Shown here: positions 46,919 to 55,571 of the stretch, one piece after another
Position numbering within the stretch: the stretch's first letter is position 1
Layout of the letters: every line of letters starts with the position of its first letter
Assembly: GCA_014529675.2 (NCBI GenBank)
Contig: CP076040.1
Span: 2,871,894 to 2,935,893 of the forward strand
DNA length: 64,000 nt
Direction: 5' to 3'
From: Opitutia bacterium ISCC 52
Lineage (GTDB): Bacteria > Verrucomicrobiota > Verrucomicrobiia > Opitutales > UBA2995
Position numbers and translations under genes: made by a program
The notes under the pieces: model-generated
What the model saw: only the letters and a program-made list of their open reading frames with translations
What the model was told of the DNA's origin: nothing
Database searches by the model: none

Positions 46919-46946
46919 GCGTCGATGCAAGCATCGAGCCCTACCT
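46919..46946 (+). repeat. REP-like element D
   Basis: A 7-bp hairpin TCGATGC-AA-GCATCGA (46923-46938) is preceded by GGCG and followed by GCCCTACC (46939-46946). It lies between the stops of two convergent genes and immediately next to the FG-GAP protein stop. Its closing 8-mer is identical to that of A2 and shares CCCTACC with C. Confidence 0.65.
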
Positions 46947-46947
46947 T

Positions 46948-48150
46948 TTAGCCTTCGTTGAAATATATGCGGAGGTTTTTAGTCGAGCGACCGCAGGCCA
47001 CGATATCCAAACGACCATCACCATCGAGGTCTCCTAGCTTTAAGTCTTCACAAGCCATTCCATCAGGATCGATATCGATAGATTCCCAATTGTTACCTTC
47101 CTCATCTTGTGGTATAAATAGTTTGATGCCAAAGTGGTCGGGATTTTGGCGGTTACCGCGCCATCCGGCCACGATTTGATCCGAGCCGACTCCGAGCACG
47201 TCTCCACAAGCGATCGCGTGACCTTCGATCATTCCATCAAAAATGGGATTCCGAAGCCCCATACGGGTAAGACCACCAGGAGGCGGAGGCGTATAGCTCA
47301 CTAAATTTTGCCCATGCATGGGTTCCACAGTCGCGATAAATAATCCACCGCCAGGCAGTTTCCCGTGACGAACTTCTCCTGCCCCAAGAAAGCCAACGTC
47401 ACCTTCGTCGTTACCGATTATTTTCTGGCTGTTTAGTGCCCCATTACTCTGTCGAAATAAAAGCACCCCTTCCGCTCCAGCTATTAAAATCGATTCATGC
47501 CCATTCGCTGAAGGCCTGAAGGCCACCAAGTCCAGGTTGTGCGTTTTATGCATGGAATCGTCGATCACAGTTTGCTCCCACTCATCACGTGGATTGGATG
47601 GCATCTTATAAGCAATGGCTTTTACTCCGGCGCCCTCTCCTCCTTTATTTCCCCGGCCATGGAGAGGAAGAACCAACAGCTCATACTCGCCTGAGCTTGT
47701 CTGAAACCAGCGCATCCGGTGAATGGTCGGCTCATGTGGTAATTGGACGGGCGTCCATCCCTGAGTCCTATCCTCAGGTGGGATTAAGTAATGAACACTT
47801 CCGCTCTTGGCTTCATCGGAAGTCTCCCCCGGATTCCATTGAGCCCCGACGGCGACCTCGGCTTTGCCGTCTCCATCAATGTCGCGCGCATCGATACAAA
47901 CATGGTCACGATCGGTCAGATTCTCGACCATGATGTGTTTTTGCCAGGAAGGGTTCTCATACCAGGCAAACTGATTCTTGTCGGCCAAGACAATATCGAG
48001 TTTGGCATCGCCATTCATATCGGCCAAGACGACACCGTATCCAATTTCCAGCCCGTCATCGATTTCAACCGTGCGAAACTCGGGGATGTTTGCAGCGGCA
48101 AGGACTGAAGAGACCCAAAGGAATAATAATAGAAAGAAGCTATTTTTCAC
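46948..48150 (-). CDS. Secreted FG-GAP/VCBS repeat protein
   Basis: GTG at 48150 gives a normal signal peptide (MKNSFFLLLFLWVSSVLAAA); the frame also extends to TTG at 48186. The mature protein of about 380 residues is a probable beta-propeller. Calcium-binding repeats are visible at both ends: VLADMNGDAKLDIVLADKN, DARDIDGDGKAEVAVGAQWN and KLGDLDGDGRLDIVACGRST. Such repeats mediate binding or structural roles on secreted proteins in this phylum. No catalytic domain is seen. Its start is 54 bp from the stop of the upstream lytic transglycosylase gene on the same strand. Confidence 0.83.
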   Translation of the reverse strand: MKNSFFLLLFLWVSSVLAAANIPEFRTVEIDDGLEIGYGVVLADMNGDAKLDIVLADKNQFAWYENPSWQKHIMVENLTDRDHVCIDARDIDGDGKAEVAVGAQWNPGETSDEAKSGSVHYLIPPEDRTQGWTPVQLPHEPTIHRMRWFQTSSGEYELLVLPLHGRGNKGGEGAGVKAIAYKMPSNPRDEWEQTVIDDSMHKTHNLDLVAFRPSANGHESILIAGAEGVLLFRQSNGALNSQKIIGNDEGDVGFLGAGEVRHGKLPGGGLFIATVEPMHGQNLVSYTPPPPGGLTRMGLRNPIFDGMIEGHAIACGDVLGVGSDQIVAGWRGNRQNPDHFGIKLFIPQDEEGNNWESIDIDPDGMACEDLKLGDLDGDGRLDIVACGRSTKNLRIYFNEG

Positions 48151-48203
48151 GCAACTAGCGCTATCCGTTAGTGGATTAAGTGGCAACTGGTTTTCGAAGT
48201 GGC

Positions 48204-48743
48204 TTAACGATTGATGGGAGCCAGGTTCCCATTGAACAGCTGTTGGTAGGTTCGATTCGTCGTCTTCCCCACCTTCTCAATGTCAAATTGGTTTTTCCTC
48301 ACATGATCGGGGCCCTTATTGTAACAAGCTGCCAAAAGTGGATAGGAAAAGCGCTTTTTCCGCTCTAAATAGTCTTTGCACCAACCCAGATAAGCCGTGC
48401 CGACCTCTATATTCACCTGCCAATCCCAAACAATGTCGTAGGGTTGGTTCGACATATCTCCCCAAGTTCCAGAGCTTACCTGCATAATCCCGTTGCCGCC
48501 CGTGTTTCTGGCCCGAGGGCGAAACGAGCTTTCAGCAAAAACAATCGCAAATACAAATTCTGGCTCCAGGTCATAAACAGCAGCCTCTTGCCGGACTTTC
48601 TTCCAGACGAGCTCGGCAGGCACCGTGTAATTGCGATAGAAAAACCGGTCAATGGTTACAAGCAGTGCAAGAAGAATCATGAATCCAAGTATTGAATACA
48701 AGATTCTCTCAAAACGTGTACCGGTATAGAGAGGTTTAGTCAC
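48204..48743 (-). CDS. Lytic murein transglycosylase (SLT domain), membrane-anchored
   Basis: A small protein of about 180 residues with an N-terminal membrane helix (LYSILGFMILLALLVTIDRF) and one SLT domain. FVFAIVFAESSFRPRARNTG contains the catalytic Glu in ESSF. GNGIMQVSSGTWGDM is the GxMQ motif, and AACYNKGPDHVRK the AYNxG-like motif. It cleaves peptidoglycan glycan strands to form anhydro ends, from the periplasmic face. GTG at 48743 (MTKPLYTG) or TTG at 48755 could be the start; neither has a clear ribosome site. Confidence 0.88.
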   Translation of the reverse strand: MTKPLYTGTRFERILYSILGFMILLALLVTIDRFFYRNYTVPAELVWKKVRQEAAVYDLEPEFVFAIVFAESSFRPRARNTGGNGIMQVSSGTWGDMSNQPYDIVWDWQVNIEVGTAYLGWCKDYLERKKRFSYPLLAACYNKGPDHVRKNQFDIEKVGKTTNRTYQQLFNGNLAPINR

Positions 48744-48781
48744 GCGACAACCCAAGCAGGCTCAATCCATCAGGGCAATTG

Positions 48782-48808
48782 GAACTTTTTTCTCAAATAA
48801 AAAAGTTC
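48782..48808 (-). terminator. A/T-rich 10-bp hairpin, possible terminator
   Basis: A perfect stem GAACTTTTTT/AAAAAAGTTC (48782-48791 and 48799-48808) with a 7-nt loop lies between the lytic transglycosylase and RluA genes. It is placed to end minus-strand transcripts from the RluA gene. A nearby wobble hairpin GGAGTGAT/ATCGCTCC with TAACC (48840-48862) may be a worn REP-like copy. Confidence 0.45.
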
Positions 48809-48925
48809 ACTCTACTCAAAGTTCAGGTCGTCTAAAATGCCTGGAGTGATGGATCGCTCCTAACCTCACCCAAGCCGTCCGATGGATTGTTGGGTAACTC
48901 AATTCTTCGACTGCAAACAAGCAGT

Positions 48926-49708
48926 TTATCGAGAAGATAAATCGAGCCCCAAAAGCTCCTGAAACAGTCCCGGCAATGGAGACTCAGCCAGAAACTCATG
49001 TTGACGATTCTGCCAATCCCAAGTAATTCGAATGGAACTGGCGTGAAGAAATAAGCGCTGACTACCCATGGCCTTTTGAACTCGACGATTGAATGAAAAA
49101 TCGCCGTATGTGCTATCGCCTACAATTGGTAGCTGGCGCTTGGCACTCTGCACCCGAAGCTGGTGAGTCCGTCCCGTTCTCGGATGGAGTCGAAGCAGAC
49201 TGAGTTTTGGGAAGCTCTTCTTTAACTGCAAAATTTTCACGTGAGTCTCCGCCGGGGATCCACGACTGTTATTGGCATCCATACGCAGATTGCTTCCGAC
49301 CCGACGCTTCCTCAGTAGATCTTTCCAGTGGGTATCGTTCTCCCTAGCCAGCCCCATGACGACCGCATGATAGCTCTTCGATACCCTTCGCTTTGAAAAC
49401 TGACTTTTCAGCTCGCGAGACAAATTTGGGTTAATGCAGCCGAGAATCACACCCGAGGTCGCTGAGTCCAACCGATGGAGTAAATAAAAACGATGGGATT
49501 TATCCCCGACTTTCCACATGTAACGCTCTCGGTCTTTGCTCCAAGATGCGTTTAACAGACTTTTGCGCCGATCAGCCTCCACGTTAGGATGGGACAATAT
49601 ACGGGTTGGTTTTTCCAAGGCCACTAATCCTTCGGCGTGTATAGCGAGTACTTTGACGCCCTTGCCAAGTGGAATTTCCGGAATGATGTCAGAAGAATTA
49701 ACGGACAT
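48926..49708 (-). CDS. RluA-family pseudouridine synthase
   Basis: The 260-residue enzyme isomerises specific uridines in rRNA or tRNA. FYLLHRLDSATSGVILG is the catalytic motif with Asp in HRLD. Further blocks are LSLLRLHPRTGRTHQLRVQ and QLPIVGDSTYGD. There is no N-terminal S4 domain, as in the shorter RluA/RluC-like forms. The target position cannot be predicted. It follows the TonB-like gene by 21 bp on the same strand and is probably co-transcribed with it. Confidence 0.92.
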   Translation of the reverse strand: MSVNSSDIIPEIPLGKGVKVLAIHAEGLVALEKPTRILSHPNVEADRRKSLLNASWSKDRERYMWKVGDKSHRFYLLHRLDSATSGVILGCINPNLSRELKSQFSKRRVSKSYHAVVMGLARENDTHWKDLLRKRRVGSNLRMDANNSRGSPAETHVKILQLKKSFPKLSLLRLHPRTGRTHQLRVQSAKRQLPIVGDSTYGDFSFNRRVQKAMGSQRLFLHASSIRITWDWQNRQHEFLAESPLPGLFQELLGLDLSSR

Positions 49709-49729
49709 TCCAGTGATGGATAGCTCCCA

Positions 49730-50893
49730 TTAGTAAAACAGGAAATTAACGATGATTCGTTCTGGATCTTCCAAGGTACTGCGCATCTCAGCAGTCCAAT
49801 CCCCAAAGGGCGCCCGATTATTGATGGCCGCAGCGCAGATGACCTGGGCCTGTAAGGTCGAGGAGGCGGATACAATTTCCCAGTCCTCGATTTCACCATA
49901 TTCGTTGATTAGAAATGCGATTGAAACCCTAGACCGTTTTTCAGCAAGGCGTTGCTTGTTCAGCAGATTGTGCCACTCGATTTCAATGGTTTCAAACATG
50001 CGCTCCAGATAATCGCCATATTCACTGAACTCAGCTGAATACTGAGCCATTTGAGCAATCCTCGAAACTCCGGCCATGTGGTTTTTCAAAGGCCCGGTAT
50101 TAGCATAACGAACTCTAGGTTGAGGCAACCGCTGTGGGCGATCTTCTGGACTTGGCTCCGGTGATGGATCAACTGGTGGAGTTAATGGCCGTTGATCCTG
50201 GACCACTCCATCGTCAATTCGAGTGCGGTCCTCCAAAGCATCATCTTCACTTTCCACGACTTCATCTGCCTCCTCATCTTCTGGGAGATCTGGAATTTCT
50301 GGTAATGACCGAGGACTATCCTCATCCAAGGCTTCATCTTCCAGGGCTACCGGTGCCCGCGCCTGGCGTTCATCCAACTGATCCTGACCGATAGGGTTGT
50401 TTATTCGAATTTGCGGAAGACTAGGCGTTTGTTGCTGCTGAGCTTGGGTATTGCTAGCTTGAACTGGCGGAATGTAGGGCGAAGGAGGCACCTGCACAGG
50501 CTGCCCTTGTACCAGGTTGTTAAATTCCTCTGATTCTCCCTCAATAAAAGGCGTATCTTCATTCAACTCTTCACGTAGCTCTGTATTTTTCGCCTGCGCA
50601 TCTTGGGAGGCAAAATTCTCCGTCTCATCAGGAGCATTCGGAATGTCATCTTTGTTGATTGGAACGTACTGTTGCATGACTTCCGGTTCCTCCTCGGCGA
50701 GGATGATATCAAACTCCTGCCAAGTCTGGGGCTCAACGTCCGAAGCCATGATCATAAGCGTCTCCGGAATAAAAAGATACAATAATCCGTGAGCTGCGAT
50801 GGAACCAACAACGGCCCACAAAATGGGACGCCACCTAATGCGTTCATCTCTGGTGAACTCGTTTTGTATAGAACTGTGGGGACTATCGGGCAA
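49730..50893 (-). CDS. TonB-like energy transducer protein
   Basis: The 387-residue protein has one N-terminal membrane helix (ILWAVVGSIAAHGLLYLFIP), typical of TonB. A long acidic, Pro/Gln-rich linker covers about residues 60-260 (EIPDLPEDEEADEVVESEDD, LPQPRVRYANTG). The C-terminal TonB-like domain contains VSIAFLINEYGEIEDWEIVS and AAAINNRAPFGDW. It would pass proton-motive energy to outer-membrane receptors. No ExbB/ExbD or receptor lies nearby. The start is TTG at 50893, since no ATG lies at the right place. The linker is unusually acidic rather than Pro-Lys. Confidence 0.8.
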   Translation of the reverse strand: MPDSPHSSIQNEFTRDERIRWRPILWAVVGSIAAHGLLYLFIPETLMIMASDVEPQTWQEFDIILAEEEPEVMQQYVPINKDDIPNAPDETENFASQDAQAKNTELREELNEDTPFIEGESEEFNNLVQGQPVQVPPSPYIPPVQASNTQAQQQQTPSLPQIRINNPIGQDQLDERQARAPVALEDEALDEDSPRSLPEIPDLPEDEEADEVVESEDDALEDRTRIDDGVVQDQRPLTPPVDPSPEPSPEDRPQRLPQPRVRYANTGPLKNHMAGVSRIAQMAQYSAEFSEYGDYLERMFETIEIEWHNLLNKQRLAEKRSRVSIAFLINEYGEIEDWEIVSASSTLQAQVICAAAINNRAPFGDWTAEMRSTLEDPERIIVNFLFY

Positions 50894-51073
50894 TGGATCT
50901 ATTATTAAAGCATCTGTTTCTTGAGCCTATCCCCGTTTTATGGCGAATGAAAAATAAGGATATGGATACAAATAATCACCGATTCCTATGGACGGCAAAA
51001 ATCCCAAGCGGTTCCTGTGATTTGACGAATAAGGATCTTGTTTTTAAGGGGCGAATAAGTAAAAACCGATCTT

Positions 51074-51373
51074 ATGTTAGTTCACTCTGTATTTTTCACA
51101 CTCAAAGAGGGTCTACCCGACGACCAAAAGTCGGCCTTCGTTGAACAAGTCAAAACACTCGGCTCCATCGATACGGTGAAGTCGATCCATGTAGGAAGTC
51201 CGGCCGCGACCCCCGATCGCCCAGTCATTCAAAAGAACTACGATGTCGGACTGACTGTAATTTTCGACTCGATCGAAGAACACGACGTTTACCAGGATGC
51301 CCAAGCCCATCTGGATTTTATAGAAAATAACAAGGATCTCTGGGAAAACGTCGTTATTTACGACGTGGACTAG
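51074..51373 (+). CDS. Dabb (stress-responsive A/B barrel) protein
   Basis: A 99-residue single-domain protein of the Dabb family (dimeric alpha/beta barrel). LVHSVFFTLKEGLPDDQKSA is the standard opening. SIHVGSPAATPDRPVIQKNY and YDVGLTVIFDSIEEHDVYQD are the core strands, and AHLDFIENNKDLWENVVIYD the end. Functions of Dabb proteins are mostly unknown. It is a single gene. Two hairpins follow: CTGAGTC/GACTCAG (51468-51489) and a terminator at 51505. Confidence 0.9.
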   Translation: MLVHSVFFTLKEGLPDDQKSAFVEQVKTLGSIDTVKSIHVGSPAATPDRPVIQKNYDVGLTVIFDSIEEHDVYQDAQAHLDFIENNKDLWENVVIYDVD

Positions 51374-51504
51374 ACAAATGGGCTGCTCAGAAAGTGCTTG
51401 AAAAGAGGGTTAAATACCTCATATACAGCACCCTACTAAAACCCCCGGTGATGTAAAACACGTCATCCTGAGTCCAAGTTTAGACTCAGCAGCTTAAGGT
51501 TTTG

Positions 51505-51533
51505 AAGCGGACTGAAAAGTCCGCTTTATTTTT
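51505..51533 (+). terminator. Rho-independent terminator after the Dabb gene
   Basis: A perfect 9-bp stem AAGCGGACT-GAAA-AGTCCGCTT (51505-51526) is followed by TATTTTTT. It lies between the Dabb gene and the LysE gene, and rules out the longer LysE start at 51502, which would run through the stem. Confidence 0.85.
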
Positions 51534-51549
51534 TGTACAATCATCAAAA

Positions 51550-52170
51550 ATGACCCAAACGCTAGTAATTCTGCTCGTAACGCAAATTTTTGCGATGATG
51601 AGCCCGGGGCCAGATATGCTCCTCATCATCCGCAATACTTTGGGTACTGCTGGGAAACAAACAGCCTTTTTCACCATTCTAGGAATAGCGGCAGGATTAA
51701 CGGTCCATATCTCCGTATCCATAGCAGGATTGGCAATTGTACTATCACAAAGCGACCTCCTCTACTCCATTGTTCGCTACTTGGGTGCAGCTTACCTGGC
51801 CTATATCGGGTTGAAATCGCTGTTGAACCGATCTCAATTTAAAATCCAAAGTGGAGAGAATACAGATCTGGAAAAGTCCAATTCAGAAGCATTTCGGGAG
51901 GGGTTTTTCACAAATCTCCTAAACCCAAAGGTCACACTCTACATTCTGAGCTTATTCACTCAGTTGATAGCTCCTGCCAGCCCCATTTGGCAAAAGCTTA
52001 TCTATGGATCCGTTCTTGTAATAGAAGCGATGGCGGTCTGGCTTATATTTTCAGCCATCATTGGCATCCCAATCATTCGGAGGCTCACTCAAGAATGGGC
52101 GCTATGGATTGACCGACTATTCGGCCTGATGCTGATCGCTATCGCCTTGTCCGTCGTCTTGGTAAAGTGA
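51550..52170 (+). CDS. LysE/RhtB-family amino-acid exporter
   Basis: An inner-membrane protein of 206 residues with six likely helices. VTQIFAMMSPGPDMLLIIRN is the family signature, and NLLNPKVTLYILSLFTQL the conserved NPK segment. ATG at 51550 (MTQTLVILLV) is chosen because the frame upstream crosses a terminator. It probably exports amino acids such as homoserine, threonine or lysine. Its last 54 bp overlap the 3' end of a sensor-kinase remnant on the other strand. Confidence 0.9.
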   Translation: MTQTLVILLVTQIFAMMSPGPDMLLIIRNTLGTAGKQTAFFTILGIAAGLTVHISVSIAGLAIVLSQSDLLYSIVRYLGAAYLAYIGLKSLLNRSQFKIQSGENTDLEKSNSEAFREGFFTNLLNPKVTLYILSLFTQLIAPASPIWQKLIYGSVLVIEAMAVWLIFSAIIGIPIIRRLTQEWALWIDRLFGLMLIAIALSVVLVK

Positions 52171-53085
52171 TTTCGTTTTTCCCATCACCGTCTGAATCGC
52201 TCGACTCAATTCCTCAACGCGGAAAGGTTTTTCCACCACACCACTGAAGCCATAGGATTCAAAATTAGACATAATGGGATCCGTAGAGTATCCACTGCTT
52301 ACAATACCACAGACGTTGGGATCAATTTTAAGTAGCTCCTTAATCGCGTCTTTTCCACCCATGTGACCGGGGATCGTTAAATCCATAATGACCACATCGA
52401 ATTCTCGTTCGGTGCCCATAGCTTCTTTATAAACCGCAATAGCATCCTCACCCTTGGTCGTACCAGTAACGGTGTATCCAAGACGTTCCAAAATCAATTT
52501 CGCAACTTCACGGATAGCGGAATCGTCATCCATCAGCAAAATTTTCCCATTTCCATGCATTACTTCAGTCACTTGTTTTTCTTCTTTTTCAACAGTCTTA
52601 TGCGTAGCCGGGATGTAAATAGAAAAACGCGTTCCATAACCCAGCTTCGAGTTCACCTCTACATGGCCGAAGTGGCGTTTTACGATAGAGTATGAAGTTG
52701 TGAGACCTAAGCCTGTCCCGAAAGACTTGGTCGAAAAGAAAGGATCAAAAATTTTAGAGATATTCTCTTCGGGGACACCCATTCCGGTATCCTGAAGATC
52801 GATACAGATATATTTACCTGGCGCAAGCGGCAAGGGAGAATCATTTTCGAGGTCAATCTGGAGAAGGGAAACATTATAACTCCCACCATCCGGCATAGCT
52901 TGAACCGCATTAATCGAGAGGTTTTGAATCACCTGATTCATTTGACTCGGATCCGCTTCAACAAAGAGACCATCATCCCCAACCGTGAAATTCGCTTCAA
53001 CATTAGAACCGGTCAAAGACAACCTCACCGAGCGTTCTACGAGCTCCTGCAGATCAACTACCTTCTTAATCGGAGCCCCATGATA
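52117..53085 (-). pseudogene. Hybrid histidine kinase remnant: HATPase plus receiver, sensor lost
   Basis: From 53085 the frame reads GAPIKKVVDLQELVERSVRL, normally the linker after the H-box, but a TGA at 53086-53088 stands directly upstream and no H-box follows in any frame. The HATPase domain is complete (NQVIQNLSINAVQAMPDGG, DTGMGVPEENISKIFDPFFS, FGTGLGLTTSYSIVKRHFG). A receiver domain follows from about residue 150 (KILLMDDDSAIREVAKLILE, phosphoacceptor in DVVIMDLTIPGHMGG, VVEKPFRVEEL). Only GTG at 53028 could start it. Either a degraded hybrid kinase or a stand-alone HATPase-receiver protein. It overlaps lysE tail-to-tail by 54 bp. Confidence 0.65.
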
Positions 53086-53232
53086 TCAATATGACTGATT
53101 TAAGTTCAAATAGGTGAGTTGATAGAGGATTAGAACCCAGGCTCTATTGGGCTGAAACAATTACTTTGAATCCCCGCCACTTTATCACATATTTTACTCC
53201 CTTCCGAAACCAAACCCTCTGCACGACTATTT

Positions 53233-53850
53233 ATGCCTGTTCACGTCATCGATCATCCGCTAGCAAAAGTACTCATCTCTCAATTGAGAAATGTAGATTC
53301 CGAAGGAGAAGCCTTTCGTCTAGCTGCACGGAAAATAACCCAATTACTTCTTATAGAAGCGACTCGCAATTTGCCATTGGCTACCGGGAGGGTCTCTACC
53401 CCACTGGAAGAAACGGAAGCTTACACCTGGGCCAAAGAGTTAACGATTGTTCCTATCATAAGAGCGGGAATTTCTATGGCCGAACCAGCCTTAGACTTAT
53501 TCCCTTCTGCGGTAGTCGGGTTCGTAGGCCTTGAACGTGACGAAGCAACCGCTGTCGCAAGAAGTTACTACTCCAAAGTGCCTCCACTAGCAGGCAGAAA
53601 GACGATGATAGTTGATCCTATGCTGGCAACAGGAGGATCCACTCTCCAGGCAATTGAAAGTTGTAAGGAGAACCAAGCAGATGACCTATGTGTGGTAACC
53701 ATCATATCCAGCCCAGAGGGCGTCGAAGCGATCCAAAGCCAGCACCCAGAAATCCAACTCTATACAGCTACAGTGGACAGGGAACTCAATGACAAGAAGT
53801 ACATTCTTCCCGGCTTAGGGGATTTCGGGGATCGCCTTTACAATACTTAA
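53233..53850 (+). CDS. upp: Uracil phosphoribosyltransferase
   Basis: Salvages uracil to UMP with PRPP. At 205 residues it has normal length. VHVIDHPLAKVLISQLRN is the N-terminal start, LTIVPIIRAGISMAEPALDL the uracil-side region, and MIVDPMLATGGSTLQAIESC the PRPP-binding loop. YILPGLGDFGDRLYNT is the conserved C-terminus that contacts uracil. It is followed 42 bp later by a SIS-domain gene on the same strand. Confidence 0.97.
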   Translation: MPVHVIDHPLAKVLISQLRNVDSEGEAFRLAARKITQLLLIEATRNLPLATGRVSTPLEETEAYTWAKELTIVPIIRAGISMAEPALDLFPSAVVGFVGLERDEATAVARSYYSKVPPLAGRKTMIVDPMLATGGSTLQAIESCKENQADDLCVVTIISSPEGVEAIQSQHPEIQLYTATVDRELNDKKYILPGLGDFGDRLYNT

Positions 53851-53892
53851 TGGAGCTACGAGTAATAAAATTTCCAATACAGCACACCACAT

Positions 53893-55425
53893 ATGTCAGA
53901 CGACACCTGCGAAGACTTTCTTAACGTTGCAGATAACTTTAAGCTGGGCACACTCGAAACCGAGAAGCCCCACCCTCTTACCGAGGCCCTCTCCGAAGAA
54001 GTTCACTCAAACTTGGAAAAAGCGATATCGAGCTTGAAAGCGGTGGATTCAGAGGCTCTTCAACGGCTTCGTGACTATCTTCCTCAATTGGGCCAGCTGG
54101 GGTCAGACCTATGGGATGCCTTGAGTACTGGAGGAAACATATATCTATGCGGATGTGGCGCAACCGGACGCCTTTCAATTTCATTGGAAGTATTTTGCCG
54201 ACAAGGACTGGTGCCGGATGAATACCAGGAACGTTTCATTGGATTTATGGCCGGAGGGGACGCAGCTCTCATAAAATCGATAGAAAACTTCGAAGATTTC
54301 CCAGAGTACGGTAAGCGACAGTTGTTGGAGTTGGGATATTCTGAAAACGATTTATTGATATCTACAACTGAAGGCGGGGAAACACCTTTCGTAATAGGCG
54401 CAACAGAGGCAGCAACAACAGTGAGTAAACGAAGCCCGTGGTTTATTCATTGCAACCCTGATGACCAGCTCGTCCAAGAAGTAGAGCGGTCGAGACGTGT
54501 AATCGAAAACCCAAAAATAAAACACTTGAGCTTGTATGTAGGGTCTATGGGGCTGTCTGGCAGTACACGCATGCAAGCTAGCACCGTACTTATGGCTGCT
54601 GTAGGCTGGGCGATCAGATTTGGAAACAATGCAGAACAATTCACCTCTCAATTTGAGAAATTCCGAAACACCTGGGACCAGCTTGATCTATCTCCAATCA
54701 CCTCCTTCATAGAGTCTGAAGCCGACACGTATTCACAAAATGAATTCGTTATTTATGAGACAGAAAGCTATGCAGTAACCGTTTTAACGGACACGACCGA
54801 ACGATCCCCTACTTTTAGCCTACCTCCCTTTGAAAACGAAACGGATCCTGACGATCCCCCGGCCTGGTGCTACCTATCTATCCCATCGACCATTGATTCA
54901 CAATCAGCCTGGAAAAAAGTCCTGGAACGGGCGCCTCGCTGCCTCGATTGGAAAGGAATCGAGGCAAACACAGAAGTCGATTACCTGAGAGGGTTTTACA
55001 TCGACCAAAGTTGCCGAAATAAACGTAGCAAGAAGACCCAAAAAACTCCTCACCACATCTTCGAGATCAAGGATACGCCCCGGGGATTTGAACTTAGATA
55101 CAGAGGACACAATTGGAGTATCTGCGCTTCCGAGCTAGAGTTTTTCGAAGTCAACTTGCTCCTGAAGCTCATCCTTAACATTCATTCAACGCTTATTATG
55201 GGGCGACTGAACAGGTTTGAGAGCAATTTAATGACCTACGTAAAACCTACCAATTTCAAACTAATCGACCGAACCATTCGGTATGTGCAAAGATTAGCTG
55301 AATTGAGAGGAGCACCAAAACCGAACTATGAAGCAGTTTCCAGAAAGCTCTTCGCTGTGAAAGACCAGTTGTCCAACGATGAAGCCATTGTTTTACGGCT
55401 TTTAGAAGAACTCGACATCGGCTAG
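53893..55425 (+). CDS. Large SIS-domain protein (MurQ/GckR-like)
   Basis: The 510-residue protein contains a sugar-isomerase (SIS) domain in its first half: GGNIYLCGCGATGRLSISLE, LISTTEGGETPFVIGATEA and LSLYVGSMGLSGSTRMQAST. These fit the N-acetylmuramic acid 6-phosphate etherase (MurQ) and glucokinase-regulator group. At 510 residues it is far longer than MurQ (about 300), closer to the double-SIS GckR layout; the second half is divergent (FELRYRGHNWSICASELEF). It probably binds a phosphosugar, as enzyme or regulator. Not enough motifs to call it MurQ. Confidence 0.75.
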   Translation: MSDDTCEDFLNVADNFKLGTLETEKPHPLTEALSEEVHSNLEKAISSLKAVDSEALQRLRDYLPQLGQLGSDLWDALSTGGNIYLCGCGATGRLSISLEVFCRQGLVPDEYQERFIGFMAGGDAALIKSIENFEDFPEYGKRQLLELGYSENDLLISTTEGGETPFVIGATEAATTVSKRSPWFIHCNPDDQLVQEVERSRRVIENPKIKHLSLYVGSMGLSGSTRMQASTVLMAAVGWAIRFGNNAEQFTSQFEKFRNTWDQLDLSPITSFIESEADTYSQNEFVIYETESYAVTVLTDTTERSPTFSLPPFENETDPDDPPAWCYLSIPSTIDSQSAWKKVLERAPRCLDWKGIEANTEVDYLRGFYIDQSCRNKRSKKTQKTPHHIFEIKDTPRGFELRYRGHNWSICASELEFFEVNLLLKLILNIHSTLIMGRLNRFESNLMTYVKPTNFKLIDRTIRYVQRLAELRGAPKPNYEAVSRKLFAVKDQLSNDEAIVLRLLEELDIG

Positions 55426-55571
55426 GTAATTTACTCCGCTGCACTGAGGATTTCAGAGACTATAGGGTAGTTGTAACGGGGTTGTTAAAATAGGCCATTA
55501 AAACCCTGTCTACTGGAATGTAAGGCCCACTCTATGAAAGAGTTTTGGGATCTTTGATTAATTTCAAACCC

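Noticed and set aside
50893-51144. An 83-codon frame on the plus strand before the Dabb gene
   Set aside because: It overlaps the well-supported Dabb gene in another frame, and its sequence resembles no protein family.
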